Source: Massospora cicadina | Lineage: Eukaryota; Entomophthoromycota; Entomophthoromycetes; Entomophthorales; Entomophthoraceae | NCBI GenBank assembly: GCA_022478985.1 | Contig: JAKSZP010015873.1 | Span: 1-64,000 of the forward strand | DNA: 64,000 nucleotides | Direction of reading: 5' to 3' | Shown here: positions 34,770 through 45,190 of the stretch, piece by piece | Numbering within the stretch: the stretch's first letter is position 1 | Layout: each line of letters opens with the position of its first letter | Notes under the pieces: generated by a model | Database searches by the model: none | Told to the model about the DNA's origin: nothing | Seen by the model: only the letters and a program-made list of their open reading frames with translations | Made by a program: the position numbers and the translations under genes

Positions 34770-35138
34770 TTGGACGAAAAAGTGGGGCATGCTGATTTAA
34801 ATCGTAGGGTTAATGAAATTTTTTCCAAGGCATTTGATCCCTATCCTCAATACAGTTCTCAAGCCTTGGATTCTAACTCTTATGTCTCCACTCAATTGGA
34901 ACAACCTGAAGTGCATGTTCAAACTTATAATGCTTCAATGAATTTTAAACCTGTATCCAAAGATAAGTACACTCCTGGAGATGGCAATATTATCTCCTTC
35001 CTCTATTTATATGAGAAGGCTCTGAGTGAGGCCACAGATCATCAAAAGATAAATTACTTACCTATTTATCTTACTCAATTGGCCCAAGATATCATGGTAC
35101 CCCACTTGATGACTTGTTCTAATTTGGTCCCAGGTTAA
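34770..35138 (+). pseudogene. gag capsid-like segment of element D
   Basis: An open frame of 122 codons. It includes VNEIFSKAFDPYPQYSSQAL, a linker, then SKDKYTPGDGNIISFLYLYE and KALSEATDHQKINYLPIYLT followed by QLAQDIMVPHL. A phenylalanine/tyrosine-rich helix followed by a helical bundle fits the N-terminal capsid domain of Ty3/gypsy Gag (W/Y..Y...A). It stops at 35138, and no zinc knuckle is visible after it. Confidence 0.55.
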
Positions 35139-35199
35139 GGAAGAATTGCCCAAAGAATTTGGGAGTGAGCAAACCTTACCCTCTTAGTTTAAAAGTACA

Positions 35200-35335
35200 A
35201 TCACCCATATTGACTTTCAAGTGAATTAAATTAACGCTAAAGCTATTATTGAAACTGGATCTCCTGTGAATGTAGTCTTATTGAAATCTATCAAGCGAAT
35301 TAAGTTAAAGCCTAACTTATCACATTTTTGAAGAA
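35200..35335 (+). pseudogene. Aspartic protease remnant of element D
   Basis: The plus strand reads INAKAIIETGSPVNVVLLKS followed by IKRIKLKPNLSHF. IIETGSPVNVV is the retropepsin active-site loop with Asp replaced by Glu (D-T-G expected). A stop follows at once, and the domain is cut short by the deletion that removed RT. Confidence 0.7.
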
Positions 35336-35339
35336 TACA

Positions 35340-35965
35340 GCATTGCAGGAGCTCAGCTCAGGAACATTTTTTTACTTCTCTCCAAACTGCCTTAAATAAG
35401 GCACCTGTTATAATTAAACTCGATTTGTAAAAGCCTTTTTTCCTGCATACTGATGCAAGCAATTTTTCTATTGGGGCTATTCTATCCCAGTGTGACAAAG
35501 AGCAGATCAATCATCCCATCGCTTATACAGCAAAACAATATCTAAAGATGAGCGTAATTACAGTGTAACTGAGCAATAGTTTTTTACTGTAAAATTTAGC
35601 AATTAAGCTCTTCTGTCCCTTTCTATATGATAACCATTTTGCTGTTATTATCAACCATTCTTACTTAAGATAGTTACAAAATATGAAGGATCCTGATGGG
35701 AGACTAGCCCGTTGGGCCCTAAGACTGCAAAATTATGATTGTTTGATTGTTCATCGCTTAGATACACAACGTCAAAATGCTTATGGCTTGTCCCAGTTGC
35801 CTAAACTGACCTTGGATTTGGTAAAAGAGGAACTACTATATAACCTCATTGAACGGCATGAGTTGTTAGATCAAGAATCTAAAAGAATATCGAGCCTTCC
35901 TATAACTATTACTAAAGATACTATGATTTGGGAGGGATCTTTGTTTAAGGTCAAATCCAAGTAGT
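35340..35965 (+). pseudogene. RNase H and connection remnant of element D
   Basis: It begins with the C-terminal RT-connection segment LQTALNKAPVIIKLDL, then FFLHTDASNFSIGAILSQCD, the first catalytic strand. Next come HPIAYTAKQYL and, after stops, DPDGRLARWALRLQNYDCLI and VHRLDTQRQNAYGLSQLP (family: R.ARW...L..YD..I.H..G..N..AD.LSR). The block 35683-35964 is an intact open frame. It passes straight into the integrase zinc segment. Confidence 0.85.
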
Positions 35966-36660
35966 TACCCTTTCTGCACCCAAATTCAAGGTACCATGCT
36001 ATCATGGAAGGACATGGGCAAGTATGTTATAGTGGTTTAAAAAAACCCAAGATCGAGTCAAAAACCCAATATTATTGAAATAATATGATTGAAATCATTT
36101 GAGAGACCCTTAACTCGTGTCTCATCTGTAAAAGTCATGGTACAACCAACCCTACTTATCAGCATCAAGTGATTCCACTGACTAAGGAATTTGAAGTGGT
36201 AAGTATTGATGTTATAGGACCTTTTCCTCAGAGGTTGCATGGGCACCAATACATTATCATGGCTGTTGACCATTTAACTAAAGGGGTTGAGTCCATACCC
36301 ATTGCCACCCCCTCTGCTAAGACAGCTGCGTTATTCCTTTACCAGCACATCATCACTCAGCATGGGTGTCCCAAGGTCCTTATGTCGGACAATGGGACTA
36401 ATTTTACCTCTCAACTCCTACAGGAACTATCCAAATTATTCAATGCTGCTCAACGGTTTGTAGTTCCTTAAAATCCATCAACTAATGGGGCCATCAAACG
36501 AGTCAATAAACTTTAAACTCTATTTTGAGTAAGATGTCCTCAACAGTGCCATCTTAGTGGGACTTCTATTTACCTAGTGCTTTGTTTGCATATTGAACAA
36601 GTTATCATTAGATTATCAAGATGTCGCCTTTCAAATGTAATTATGGGCGAGATACCTCAG
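35966..36660 (+). pseudogene. Integrase remnant of element D
   Basis: Fragments include YHAIMEGHGQVCYSGLKKPK (H-H part), SCLICKSHG (C-C part), then VVSIDVIGPFPQRLHGHQYI with the first Asp. IMAVDHLTKGVESIPIATPS follows, then QHGCPKVLMSDNGTNFTSQL with the second Asp. The third residue is lost: NGAIKRVNKL has Lys where the family has Glu (NG..ERVN). An intact frame covers 36169-36471, and a C-terminal fragment continues at 36621-36899. Confidence 0.88.
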
Positions 36661-37037
36661 TTTCTTCAAGTGTTCAGGAAATACTTGAGGAAAGTATACC
36701 AGAAAACTCCTATATAGTTATGAGACATCTGGCTGATGAGATTATTTGCCTTCAAGCTCAAGCCATGAAATATATTGAAGTAACTACCAAAAAGGAGACC
36801 CAAAGAAGTAACCAACATAGACCTGCCTTACCTGAATACAAATTGGAGAACATGTTATGTGTTATCACTCCTGACCTAGTGGGTGAACTGAGAAATTAGG
36901 ATCTAACTGGTCTGGTCCTTATCAAGTTATATTCTAAAAGGGATTGGAATATTTGATTGTCCATGTTGATATGGGTATAGTGATAAACCATATCCACCCT
37001 AGATTTTTAATTTTTCGCCCTCCTCCAAAATCAAATC

Positions 37038-37050
37038 TTGAGGGGGGAAG
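37038..37050 (+). promoter_or_regulatory. Polypurine tract of element D
   Basis: TTGAGGGGGGAAG lies immediately 5' of the 3' LTR, the standard site for plus-strand priming. Confidence 0.75.
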
Positions 37051-37391
37051 AGTTGGGATTTTGCCAAACTCTTTTGTTCCTGAAATTTTTACCTCAAATA
37101 TTCCCTTGGTAATATCAGAAAGGAAACTTAATATATCTAATTGTATCAAGGTTAATAATAATGATCAGACTTATCCTAACTATGAGATAGAAGATATGAT
37201 TGCTCAGTGATCGAAAAGATCTTATAAACCCCAAACTACTTCAAAACCTATAAATAGTCAAGCCTTTCTTTAATAAAGGTTAGGTCAAATTACAAGCTTA
37301 TTTTCACTTTTATCATAACTTTTTGGAGAATCCACCTAAGTAACTTCAAAAGAATACTTGCCATTTTTGTAGTGTAATTCAAAACTTCAAA
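37051..37391 (+). repeat. 3' LTR of element D
   Basis: 341 bp, starting AGTTGGGATTTTGCC right after the polypurine tract and ending ACTTCAAA before the TSD CCCAT. Same TATA-like (CCTATAAATAGTC) and AATAAAGG motifs as the left copy. Confidence 0.93.
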
Positions 37392-37493
37392 CCCATCATT
37401 GTATACAACAGCTGGATAATCTTGGAGAAATGAGTCCTAGGAGAAGGTCATAGCTTGGGTTGTCTAATGCAATGGTGGGGTATTTATGGACAG

Positions 37494-37727
37494 CTACCCA
37501 AATTGAATGGGTAAACTGAATAATATCCAATAGGTTGAGTGCATTGTGGGCCAACCGTTCTTAAACATGCAATATGGCAATTCTGGAGCAATTTTGATAC
37601 GCTTCATTAATTTAGATGAATTGACATCCAAGGGGGAACCACTGTCAACAATGACGTGGACAGAAATTTGAGGACTCAAATGGCAATGCAAATGATTAAG
37701 CTTCAAACTGCGGGTTAAATGAGGCAC
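37494..37727 (-). pseudogene. Aspartic protease remnant of element C
   Basis: The minus-strand frame contains VHVIVDSGSPLDVNSSKLMK followed by RIKIAPELPYCMFKNGWPTM. VDSGSPL is the retropepsin active-site loop (D-S/T-G). It lies just beyond the right end of inserted element D. The frame runs into a stop near 37494, and the rest of the domain continues on the far side of D (near 33100). Confidence 0.75.
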
Positions 37728-38790
37728 AATGTAGATTCATTAGAAGCAGAGCAAGCAGTATCAGGTTCTTTGTTTTCAATGGGAAAATAAATCATCCTCT
37801 GTTATGACGGTGTTAGGCTCATTTGAGGTCTCTAAATATTCTTGAGGTGGAACAGGGATGTCAGCATAAAGTGCCTCGCCCTTCATGCTGACGGCCCTTT
37901 TCCCACCTCATCATCAAGCCTCCTCCAACAGTTCTTGCGCTGTGATAGAATCCATTACATTAGGAGCATCGAGGTCAGGGGTTCTTCTGGTCCTTGACAA
38001 CATGGACCTGAGGGTTACTGGAGGAGGTGGATGAAGTAGATTTGGGAGGCAAGATAGAAGCATGGATTTCATTATGTGCCACCTTAATTTTCTGGATGCA
38101 GGTGAAGCTATTCTTCTGGCCAAGCATTTGCATTTAAACCTCATGATAAGCTTCCAATTGGAGATGACTGAAGTTATGGCATCATCCAAGGTAATGCAGT
38201 TAGTAGATACTAGGGGCTGTGCTTGTCCACAGAATTGGCTATCAAACTCCACTGGGCTTTCTCCTATGTTTAGACGAATATCAATGGCGCCTCTTTTGGG
38301 TGGCTAAGGTCTGGTCTCTTCTAAATTTCTGGATTAGGGAGGTACAGACTTGTTCCCAGGTGTGGCATTCCTTTAAATGGGATTCATAATCTCCTGAGTA
38401 GTACTATTCAGACAGGAGTGGATATGCTTCACCTTCTGTTAGTTGGTGGCCTCCTTCATGGAACTCTCATAAGTATATAGAAAGTAGGCAATGCTTTCCT
38501 AGATGAGGGTGATTTTTTAAAATTAGTATTGAAGTTAGTCACATTAGGAATGGAAAGAGTATCAATTCTGGGAATTGGTGCAGGTTTGGAAATCTCAATT
38601 TCTGCATAGTTGTAAGGGCCTGTTGATCTAGTCACCATCTTAAACTCTCAAAGTCTTCTTTAATGTCATCCCAGTTTCAGTTCAGAGAGGCAATGGAGGC
38701 TTTATGGTCAATCTGCTCATTTAAAGCTTGAACCTCAGTGCGTTGGAGGGGCAGAAGGCTCTCAAAGCTACTCAAGCGCGTTTTGAACCT

Positions 38791-39222
38791 TTAATAGGTT
38801 TTCTCAAGTTGGGTGATATGATTGACAACGAAATTGGTGAAGGTGCTGAAATTATCCATCTCATCCAACAAAGCCTTGATTGATACCCCAGTGTTAAGAG
38901 GGACTCCATCCACTTGGAGCTTGCACTCCTGAGCCACACCGCATTTTTGATCCCATAAGGCATCAAGGGCTACCAAAACGTCCTTTTTCCAGAAGTCATC
39001 AGGGTCACCAGGAGTAGGTACTGTGGGACTGGAAGGACCTTGAGGCCCATGGGGACCTTCAGGCCCTTCACTACCAGAGGCAAAAGCATGTGAGGCCAGC
39101 TCCTGGTAATGCTGCTGTAGCATCCGCACGAGATCTTCAATCTGGTTAAGGCACTGGTTCCATATGGCTTCAGGGAGCTGCACTTTGACGAATCTCGTCC
39201 TCAAGAAAACCTGTACTTCCAC
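38791..39222 (-). pseudogene. gag-like remnant of element C with collagen-like tract
   Basis: An open minus-strand frame of 143 codons. Its order is an N-terminal amphipathic segment (PEAIWNQCLNQIEDLVRMLQ), then a Gly-Pro-X tract of about 15-20 residues (GPEGPHGPQGPSSPTVPTPG, near 39065-39005), then a helical segment with CGVAQECKLQVDGVPLNTGV and ITQLEKTY. Element D has the same architecture, a collagen-like tract and then a segment with ECNLTPNGVTIGPLLSL, so the two are homologous parts of gag or a pre-capsid region. Collagen-like repeats normally drive triple helices; whether this short tract could is unknown. Confidence 0.6.
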
Positions 39223-39900
39223 TATCCATTATGGCGAGTTTATTCTGAGCTTCATTAATAAAGCGACGGTCATAAACAATGGCTTTCCAGATTGTCATGA
39301 ACGAAAGAATAGGCTGCATTATAAAAGAAGAAAATATGTAAGTATAGGGTTTAGATATTTACACTGCTGTCGTTCGGATTTACTACTGCGGTGCAAAATT
39401 GAATATCATTTCACTTGTAAAAATTGATTATCGTGCATTAGCTCTAGTGTTGTGATATTTCATGGTGATACAACCTGACTAATTTTATGAGTTGATGTAT
39501 GGCTGGATTGATGAAGCTTCAAGGATAACGTTTGGTACACAAGACCAATTATCCTGATGTAATAGAGCTAAGGTATATATAAATCTCACATTGCAGAAGG
39601 CTCTGAAAAGGCGTGGGGGTGACTTTATCGTCCTCCTAAAGAGTAGAGGCTGTTCAATAGTTGTTGAATAAGTTTGTTGATATTCTCATGCTGAAGTTGA
39701 AACTGATCATTGTCAACGGAAGGCAGGTTAACCTGGAAGGTGGTCCAAAGCTCTAGGCTTTCAAGCTGGATAGGAGGTACTTTGTACTGAGAGGTATCAA
39801 ACCATTGATTTTACACTCCTTGACCAATCAGCAGATTGGTTTTCTTGATTAATATTGTTAAACATTTTTTGTGATAGACGTTTTCACTTGGACAGCTTAG

Positions 39901-39923
39901 AGCCCCCTGTATTGAACACCACT
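39901..39923 (-). promoter_or_regulatory. Primer-binding-site-like motif of element C
   Basis: The coding strand gives AGTGGTGTTCAATACAGGGG directly after the 5' LTR. The TGG start fits pairing with a tRNA CCA end. It is a variant of the motif in elements D and G. Confidence 0.65.
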
Positions 39924-40395
39924 TATCTCAATTTAACAGTTCTCTTGACTGTAGCCAGAGTTAAAAAAGGGCCCAAAGCTGTAAACTAGTAGAGAGGTCA
40001 ATAAAAAAAAGATGTGTGAAAATATATTACTTTATTGAGTTAAAAAGCGTTGAATTATATAGGATGTATGAGACTTGGTGCCTAGGGGACCTTCGTGGCC
40101 CTTTGATGATCAGGATCTTTCATGACATTCTGGGTTGACTGCCTGTTTGGTGCCCTCATTGTTCTGCATAGGCCTCATGACTGCAATGGTGGGAGTCACG
40201 CCTCTCAAGGTTCTAGAAGCGGTGATGAAATTCCTGAAGGCATCTCCATAAATTCTTGTGCACTTGGTGCTTCCTGATTGAGACAATCATTGTTGCCCTC
40301 ATGGACAGGTTTTGTTTATGATGGCACAAGAGTCAACTTATTTCAGCTTGATTTTGGAGAAGGAATTTACTCGCTCATTGTCTCAAATCCCAACA
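39924..40395 (-). repeat. 5' LTR of element C
   Basis: On the coding strand it starts TGTTGGGATTTGAGA, a common fungal gypsy LTR start, and ends immediately before the primer-binding-site-like motif at 39923. It is similar to 28949-29430. Confidence 0.78.
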
Positions 40396-40863
40396 TTGGG
40401 TGACCTAATCTTATAGGATGGGCATACAGTTCCTCCATTAAAATTGAAGTGTATCTAATCATGGCTTGCTTCATTCTCTAGCAACTCAGGAGCTTCTTAG
40501 GCAAGGTGGCCTTTCTCAAGGATTTTTTTGGCCCTCACTCAGTTAGAAGCACCTCTCCACTTGTTAAAGTAAATAAGCTCTCAACAAATGGACCAATAAG
40601 TGTCAACAGGCCTTTGAGTCCTTTTAAGGAAGTCTCGTTTCAGCCCCATAGCTCATCCATGCATATACATACAAGCCTGTCATTATAGCCTGCAATGCTT
40701 CAACAGTTGCTGTGGGCGCATGCATCTGCAAGAGCACAAAGGGTTGAACACCTTGTAGCCTTTTTCACAAGTTACACCCACATAGTTGGCTTGGGCCATT
40801 TATGACAAGGAGTTGACAGAAGAGGAATGTTAACTCACATCTGGAGATAAGTCCTCCAGAGAA
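40396..40863. other. Spacer between elements C and E2
   Basis: About 470 bases without a supported gene. A minus-strand reading has some protein-like phrases (YVGVTCEKGYKVFNPLCSC near 40790) but is interrupted by stops, and no family is recognised. Confidence 0.35.
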
Positions 40864-41706
40864 TGTATTGTGATTGAAATATCCAACAATATAATTCATT
40901 ATTTCCCTATTTATTTAATTTATATTTTCTAAAACATAGACAAAAGTTATATTCCATCTGGCATTGACGCCAATTTCAATCTACAGAATTTAACTTAGTA
41001 TGTATTATGCCACCCTTACGCCCAGATATTTATATGTAGTTGATAATCAGTAGTATTAAATTACTATTGGTCATTTTTCCCAGGTGCCTCTTACTATTGA
41101 TAAATATAATGAGGATGAAATACTTAATTTCTGACGGTGCAACTCTCATTTCCTTTATGCAACAATAACTTCAGGCCGCTGCCCTGGTTTTCATATCACC
41201 TTCTGTATTATTCTTTATAAATGCCTTGTTTCCACACTGTCATAAAAATAGTCGCCAATAGGTTTAACATAAATCATTATATCATATGCTAGTATGCTAG
41301 TTTTAATTGATGAATACTATCTTGTAAATGCCCCAAACCCTAGGCATTCATACCTTGATTGATTTTTTATATTATGCAACTATTATATTATCTCAAGTGC
41401 TTCTTAGTTGCACCATTGAAAATTTGGGGAGTGAGAGAGCATATCTATGAGGGTTTTGACGTTGAAAGGGACCTTATTTTACTGGAGCTTTGTTAGTTGA
41501 ATTTACAAAGAACAATAACCCTCTAAGCCCTAGTCACTATAACTATTCAGTAACATGGTGTGCGTATTATGTTTTTAAATAAATCTTTGTGTGTATTATG
41601 GGAGATAATCTCTGTTATAGGCGTTTGTTTTCATAAAGATTTCCTGTTACCTAGTACAAATTTCACTGTGCCATTGTATTATGATACATGAGCACAATTT
41701 TCAACA
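40864..41706 (+). repeat. 5' LTR of element E2
   Basis: 843 bp, TGTATTGTGATTG to ATTTTCAACA. Shared blocks with the right copy include TCTCAAGTGCTTCTTAGTTG (41391 and 44616). Confidence 0.85.
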
Positions 41707-44049
41707 TTTTGTGCTCACTACATGAAGCAGTTTTTGCAGCCCTATTCACCAACCTTTAACTATGGATCAAGGTATATGGGAATCTGTATACTTCCTTTAT
41801 GACCTCTTCCAAGAGGAATAACTCCATGAAATATCTAGTCTAAGCGCAAGGGCTACTGATAAATAATTTAATTGGTAGCCTTCAGTGCTCAACACAGAAA
41901 CATGGGCAAGCTGAGAAACAACATGTTGTAAAATATATAAAATTTATGGATCTGTTGAGCCAAATCCATCAATATATCAAAGTTGGCTCAAGTCAGTGTA
42001 ACTAATCTCATTTTGGGAACTTTCCCTTGTCCAGATGGTTCTTTATTCAAATATATCACCAACAAATCATAACTTAATGGCAATGAGGCGGTAATGGCGG
42101 CTTATTTTTTTAAAGCTCTTATTGTAATTACCCTTCCTAATCGTTCCAAATGTAACTATAAGCCAGAAACTCCAGTTCAATATATACTAGCAGCTGTTAC
42201 TAGTGATACTCCTGCATCACTAATGGTGCTACCTCATTAGCCTTGGTCATTAATAATTTAACCCTGCACAGTTAATAATTGTTTGACATTTCTTCCCAGT
42301 CTAACTGGGAATCAGGATCTAATACTTCATATAAAGTTTTTTCTTTGAACCTGCCCACATTCAATAAAAAAGGGAACAATCACATTTTGAGATTTATAAA
42401 TGGCTATGGGGAACATGAATAACCAGTTTATTTTGGGAATATAGATAAAAATATTATATAATATTAGCCAAGAGTTGGCAAATATAAAACTTTGTGAAGC
42501 CAACATTTTTTATGCTAATTGCAAAGAAAATATTATCAATGAGTTTGGAGGTTCAGAACTATGATAGGATGGAAGCCCGCCTTCCTTTCAATTAAATGTA
42601 AACTAGGTGTATTTGCTTTATCCTTTGCCAACCATTTTTAATATTAGGCCAAGGTGCTGTATGGGGCTAAGGCTCTGAGTCACTATAATGCTCAAATTGC
42701 TTTCTGTCATGCCTGTGAGCTTTATAAAAATTTGTATCGGACCATGTTACCTATTTTTAAAGCCAAAAAAATAACTTAAATGGTAAATTACCTCTATCAC
42801 TGCGCCCTCACTTTTTACCCTCCAAATACTAAACCCTCTAAGAAGGAACATAGTCTTAATTATGTGACATCAATTAAGGACAACAATATGGGTAAATGTT
42901 AGGCATAATAGAAGAGTGATATTCTACTTTTACTAATAGTTTAATATCTCAATCAGAAAATCAAACAAAAAAGAATGACCTTCAGCCCCAATGAAACGCT
43001 AGCTAGGCCAAAGGTGGTTGCAAGAGGTCCCACCGAATGGGAAGTCATGTCGTTGTCCTCTTTGGCACAAGTCTCACTGGCATAGTTACCAAGAGTCAGA
43101 TGCTTTGGTATCAAAATTGCTTAAAGTGATACAGAATCACGTGTTAGTCATAACTCCACAGGACCAGGAGATTATTTAATTACCCACCAACCAGAGCCAT
43201 GCTGACATACAAGAATGTACCTTACCAACACATAATGAGACTATGGAACTTTGACCATTTATTTTCATAATCTTAATGCCTTACTTTATAAAGATTCTAA
43301 AGATCTACCCCCAGATTGCAACATATACTGGTTAATGATGTGTATACTGTGCCTACTCATCTTCCAATACAGTAGGATATTGAATCACTTCCCAACTGAT
43401 GCCCAAATCACAACCCTTTTAACTGTTCAACTTATAAAAAAGGAGGACTTATCCTATTTAGATATTGTAAAAGATGCAAGAGCGCTCTGAATTTTCCTGG
43501 TAAGATTTTATATTAAAAATGACATTCAGCTACAATCTTGACAGCGCTTTACCATGGCACCTGGACATCAAGCCCTTGTAGAAACAGTTAAAGATTTAAC
43601 AATACCTGATGATCTATATGGTAAGCCTCTTTGTCACTTTGTCAAACCAAGTCATATTTATTGCTTCCTATGGTGCTTTTTATTCTAACCAGGGGTAAGT
43701 TAAGGTATCTTTGACAAACACCTACTATTACCCAATCTTGTAAAAAAGAAATGGCTTATTGTCTTTGTTCATGTGTTGCCAGTGAAGGATGAATTAACTA
43801 CCAATGATGGTGAGCCTTCCAGTTTGGGAGCACTTTGTAAAAGTCTGGTAGAGTTACCACATAAAGAAAGCCCTCTGAACCTATCCCATCAGTACCAGGC
43901 TCACTGTTGAAGACCCAAATTACCCATGTAAAGCATAAAAAGGGTTCTTAATTAAATAATAACCTAATGAGCCTGTCTTCTTTATAAATTTTATTTTGAC
44001 CCCCTACTCATTTTGTTCTCAGATGTTTGGTCAAGTGGGGTGGAAAATT

Positions 44050-44933
44050 TGTTCTATGTCTATAAAACCAGTAAATATCTATCAATCCTACATATTAAAT
44101 TTTATATTTTTTAGTACTAGATGGTCCCATTCAATTTTATATTTTAATTAATATATAGACAAAGGATTGATCCATTGGGCCTTGACGCTGATGTTATTCC
44201 TATATAGTTTATTTGCTACATATTATATCGCCCCACACCAATGTATTTATGTGTAGTATCTAATTGATAGTTTTTTACTATTGGTTATTTTGACCTGGTA
44301 CCTCTAACTATTGAAGATACATAACAAGGACCAAATCCTTATTCCCTGCCTGTGCAACTCTTGACCCCTATTTAACAATACCTTGGTCTGCGTCCACATC
44401 TTCTATATCTCTTTTATACGCTTTTTTATTTTTAATCTAAACCCACTTGTCCCCAAGCCATCATTATAGTAATTGCCAATATGTTTAACATTAATCATTT
44501 GGCCATTATCCATAATATCAGTTGTAATTGGATGAGTACTATTATTATGTAAATTCCCAAAGCCCTAGACATATGATCTTTTATTAATTTAAAATTTTAT
44601 GCAGCTATTCTATTATTCTCAAGTGCTTCTTAGTTGCATCAATGAGAACCCTGGGAGTGAACAAGCTTGTCTAGGATGGATTTTCATTGGGAGAGGGATC
44701 TTGCTTGTACTGGATCTTAATGAGTTTAATCTACAAAGAATAATAACCCACCGCTCCCTATACAATCTAAGTATACAAAGCTGCAGTGTGCTTATTATAT
44801 TTCAATATAAATCTTTTGAATCTATTGGAGTAATCTCTGTTTTTCCAGACATCTGTATTCATACAGATTGCCTATTACCTATTATAATTATACCTGTGCA
44901 TTTGTAATACAATCCTAAGTGCTGATTGCAACA
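44050..44933 (+). repeat. 3' LTR of element E2
   Basis: 884 bp, TGTTCTATGTC to GATTGCAACA. Subtracting the 22-bp insertion and its 13-bp duplicated target gives 849, close to the 843 of the left LTR. Confidence 0.85.
44111..44132 (-). mobile_element. 22-bp retroposon insertion with 13-bp TSD inside the E2 LTR
   Basis: A perfect direct repeat AATTTTATATTTT (44098-44110 and 44133-44145) flanks TTAGTACTAGATGGTCCCAT plus TC. On the minus strand the insert reads GAATGGGACCATCTAGTACT then A residues. The tail is the same as that of the insertion at 30311-30346. The unoccupied sequence in the left LTR (near 40920) lacks it. It is the smallest recognisable 3' end of a poly(A) retroposon family. Confidence 0.85.
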
Positions 44934-45190
44934 GAGCGCAAAATGAGACTACTTTCACACAGATCACAAGTCCCTTTTGTATAACTGGAAGCCACATAAA
45001 CTTGTCATCTATATGCTTGCAACTACCAAGACATTAGCAACTTCTTGCTTCAAGTATCAGTTTATCATTGAGCATTTGAACATCTTACCTGACATGGTGA
45101 GATGAAACGAATCCTTAGCCCTTAATACTGAAGACCTCATGGAGTTTAAAACTCCTGTGCTTCCTCTTAAATACTATTCCTCGCACCTCT
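44934..45190. other. Short spacer
   Basis: Nothing is supported between E2 and the integrase scrap downstream. Confidence 0.4.

Larger units (their letters stand above)
33158..37391 (+). mobile_element. Ty3/gypsy LTR retrotransposon D, nested in C, RT deleted
   Basis: Both LTRs are 341 bp (33158-33498 and 37051-37391), and a perfect 5-bp TSD CCCAT flanks them (33153-33157 and 37392-37396). The primer-binding-site-like motif (33501) and polypurine tract (37038-37050) are in place. The coding order is a collagen-like gag part, capsid-like part, protease, then directly RNase H and integrase: reverse transcriptase is missing between about 35330 and 35400. The element lies in antisense orientation inside element C. 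The LTR ends are AGTT...CAAA rather than TG...CA in both copies. D is younger than C because it interrupts it. Confidence 0.92.
28949..40395 (-). mobile_element. Ty3/gypsy LTR retrotransposon C, interrupted by element D
   Basis: LTR-like repeats at about 28949-29430 and 39924-40395 flank minus-strand gag (38791-39222), protease (37494-37727), RT (32204-33100), RNase H (31330-31640) and integrase (30500-31200). A 4.2-kb plus-strand element (D) sits between protease and RT, bounded by a 5-bp TSD, so C without D is about 7.2 kb, a normal gypsy size. A polypurine tract follows integrase (coding strand) at 29445-29431, and a primer-binding-site motif lies at 39923-39901. No TSD for C itself was detected. 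All coding parts are broken. Confidence 0.85.
40864..44933 (+). mobile_element. LTR retrotransposon E2, decayed, short interior
   Basis: Direct repeats 40864-41706 and 44050-44933 match over their whole length. The right copy is about 35 bases longer only because of the micro-retroposon plus its TSD at 44111-44145. The primer-binding-site-like motif TTTTGTGCTCACTACATG follows the left LTR (41707), and the purine-rich AAGTGGGGTGGAAAA precedes the right LTR. The interior (2.3 kb) has scattered open frames (43251-43490, ending LLTVQLIKKEDLSYLDIVKD) but no RT or integrase motif. A stretch near 42660-42770 is similar to element E near 58790-58900, so E2 and E belong to related families. The flanks GAGAA and GAGCG may be a decayed TSD. 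Confidence 0.82.
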
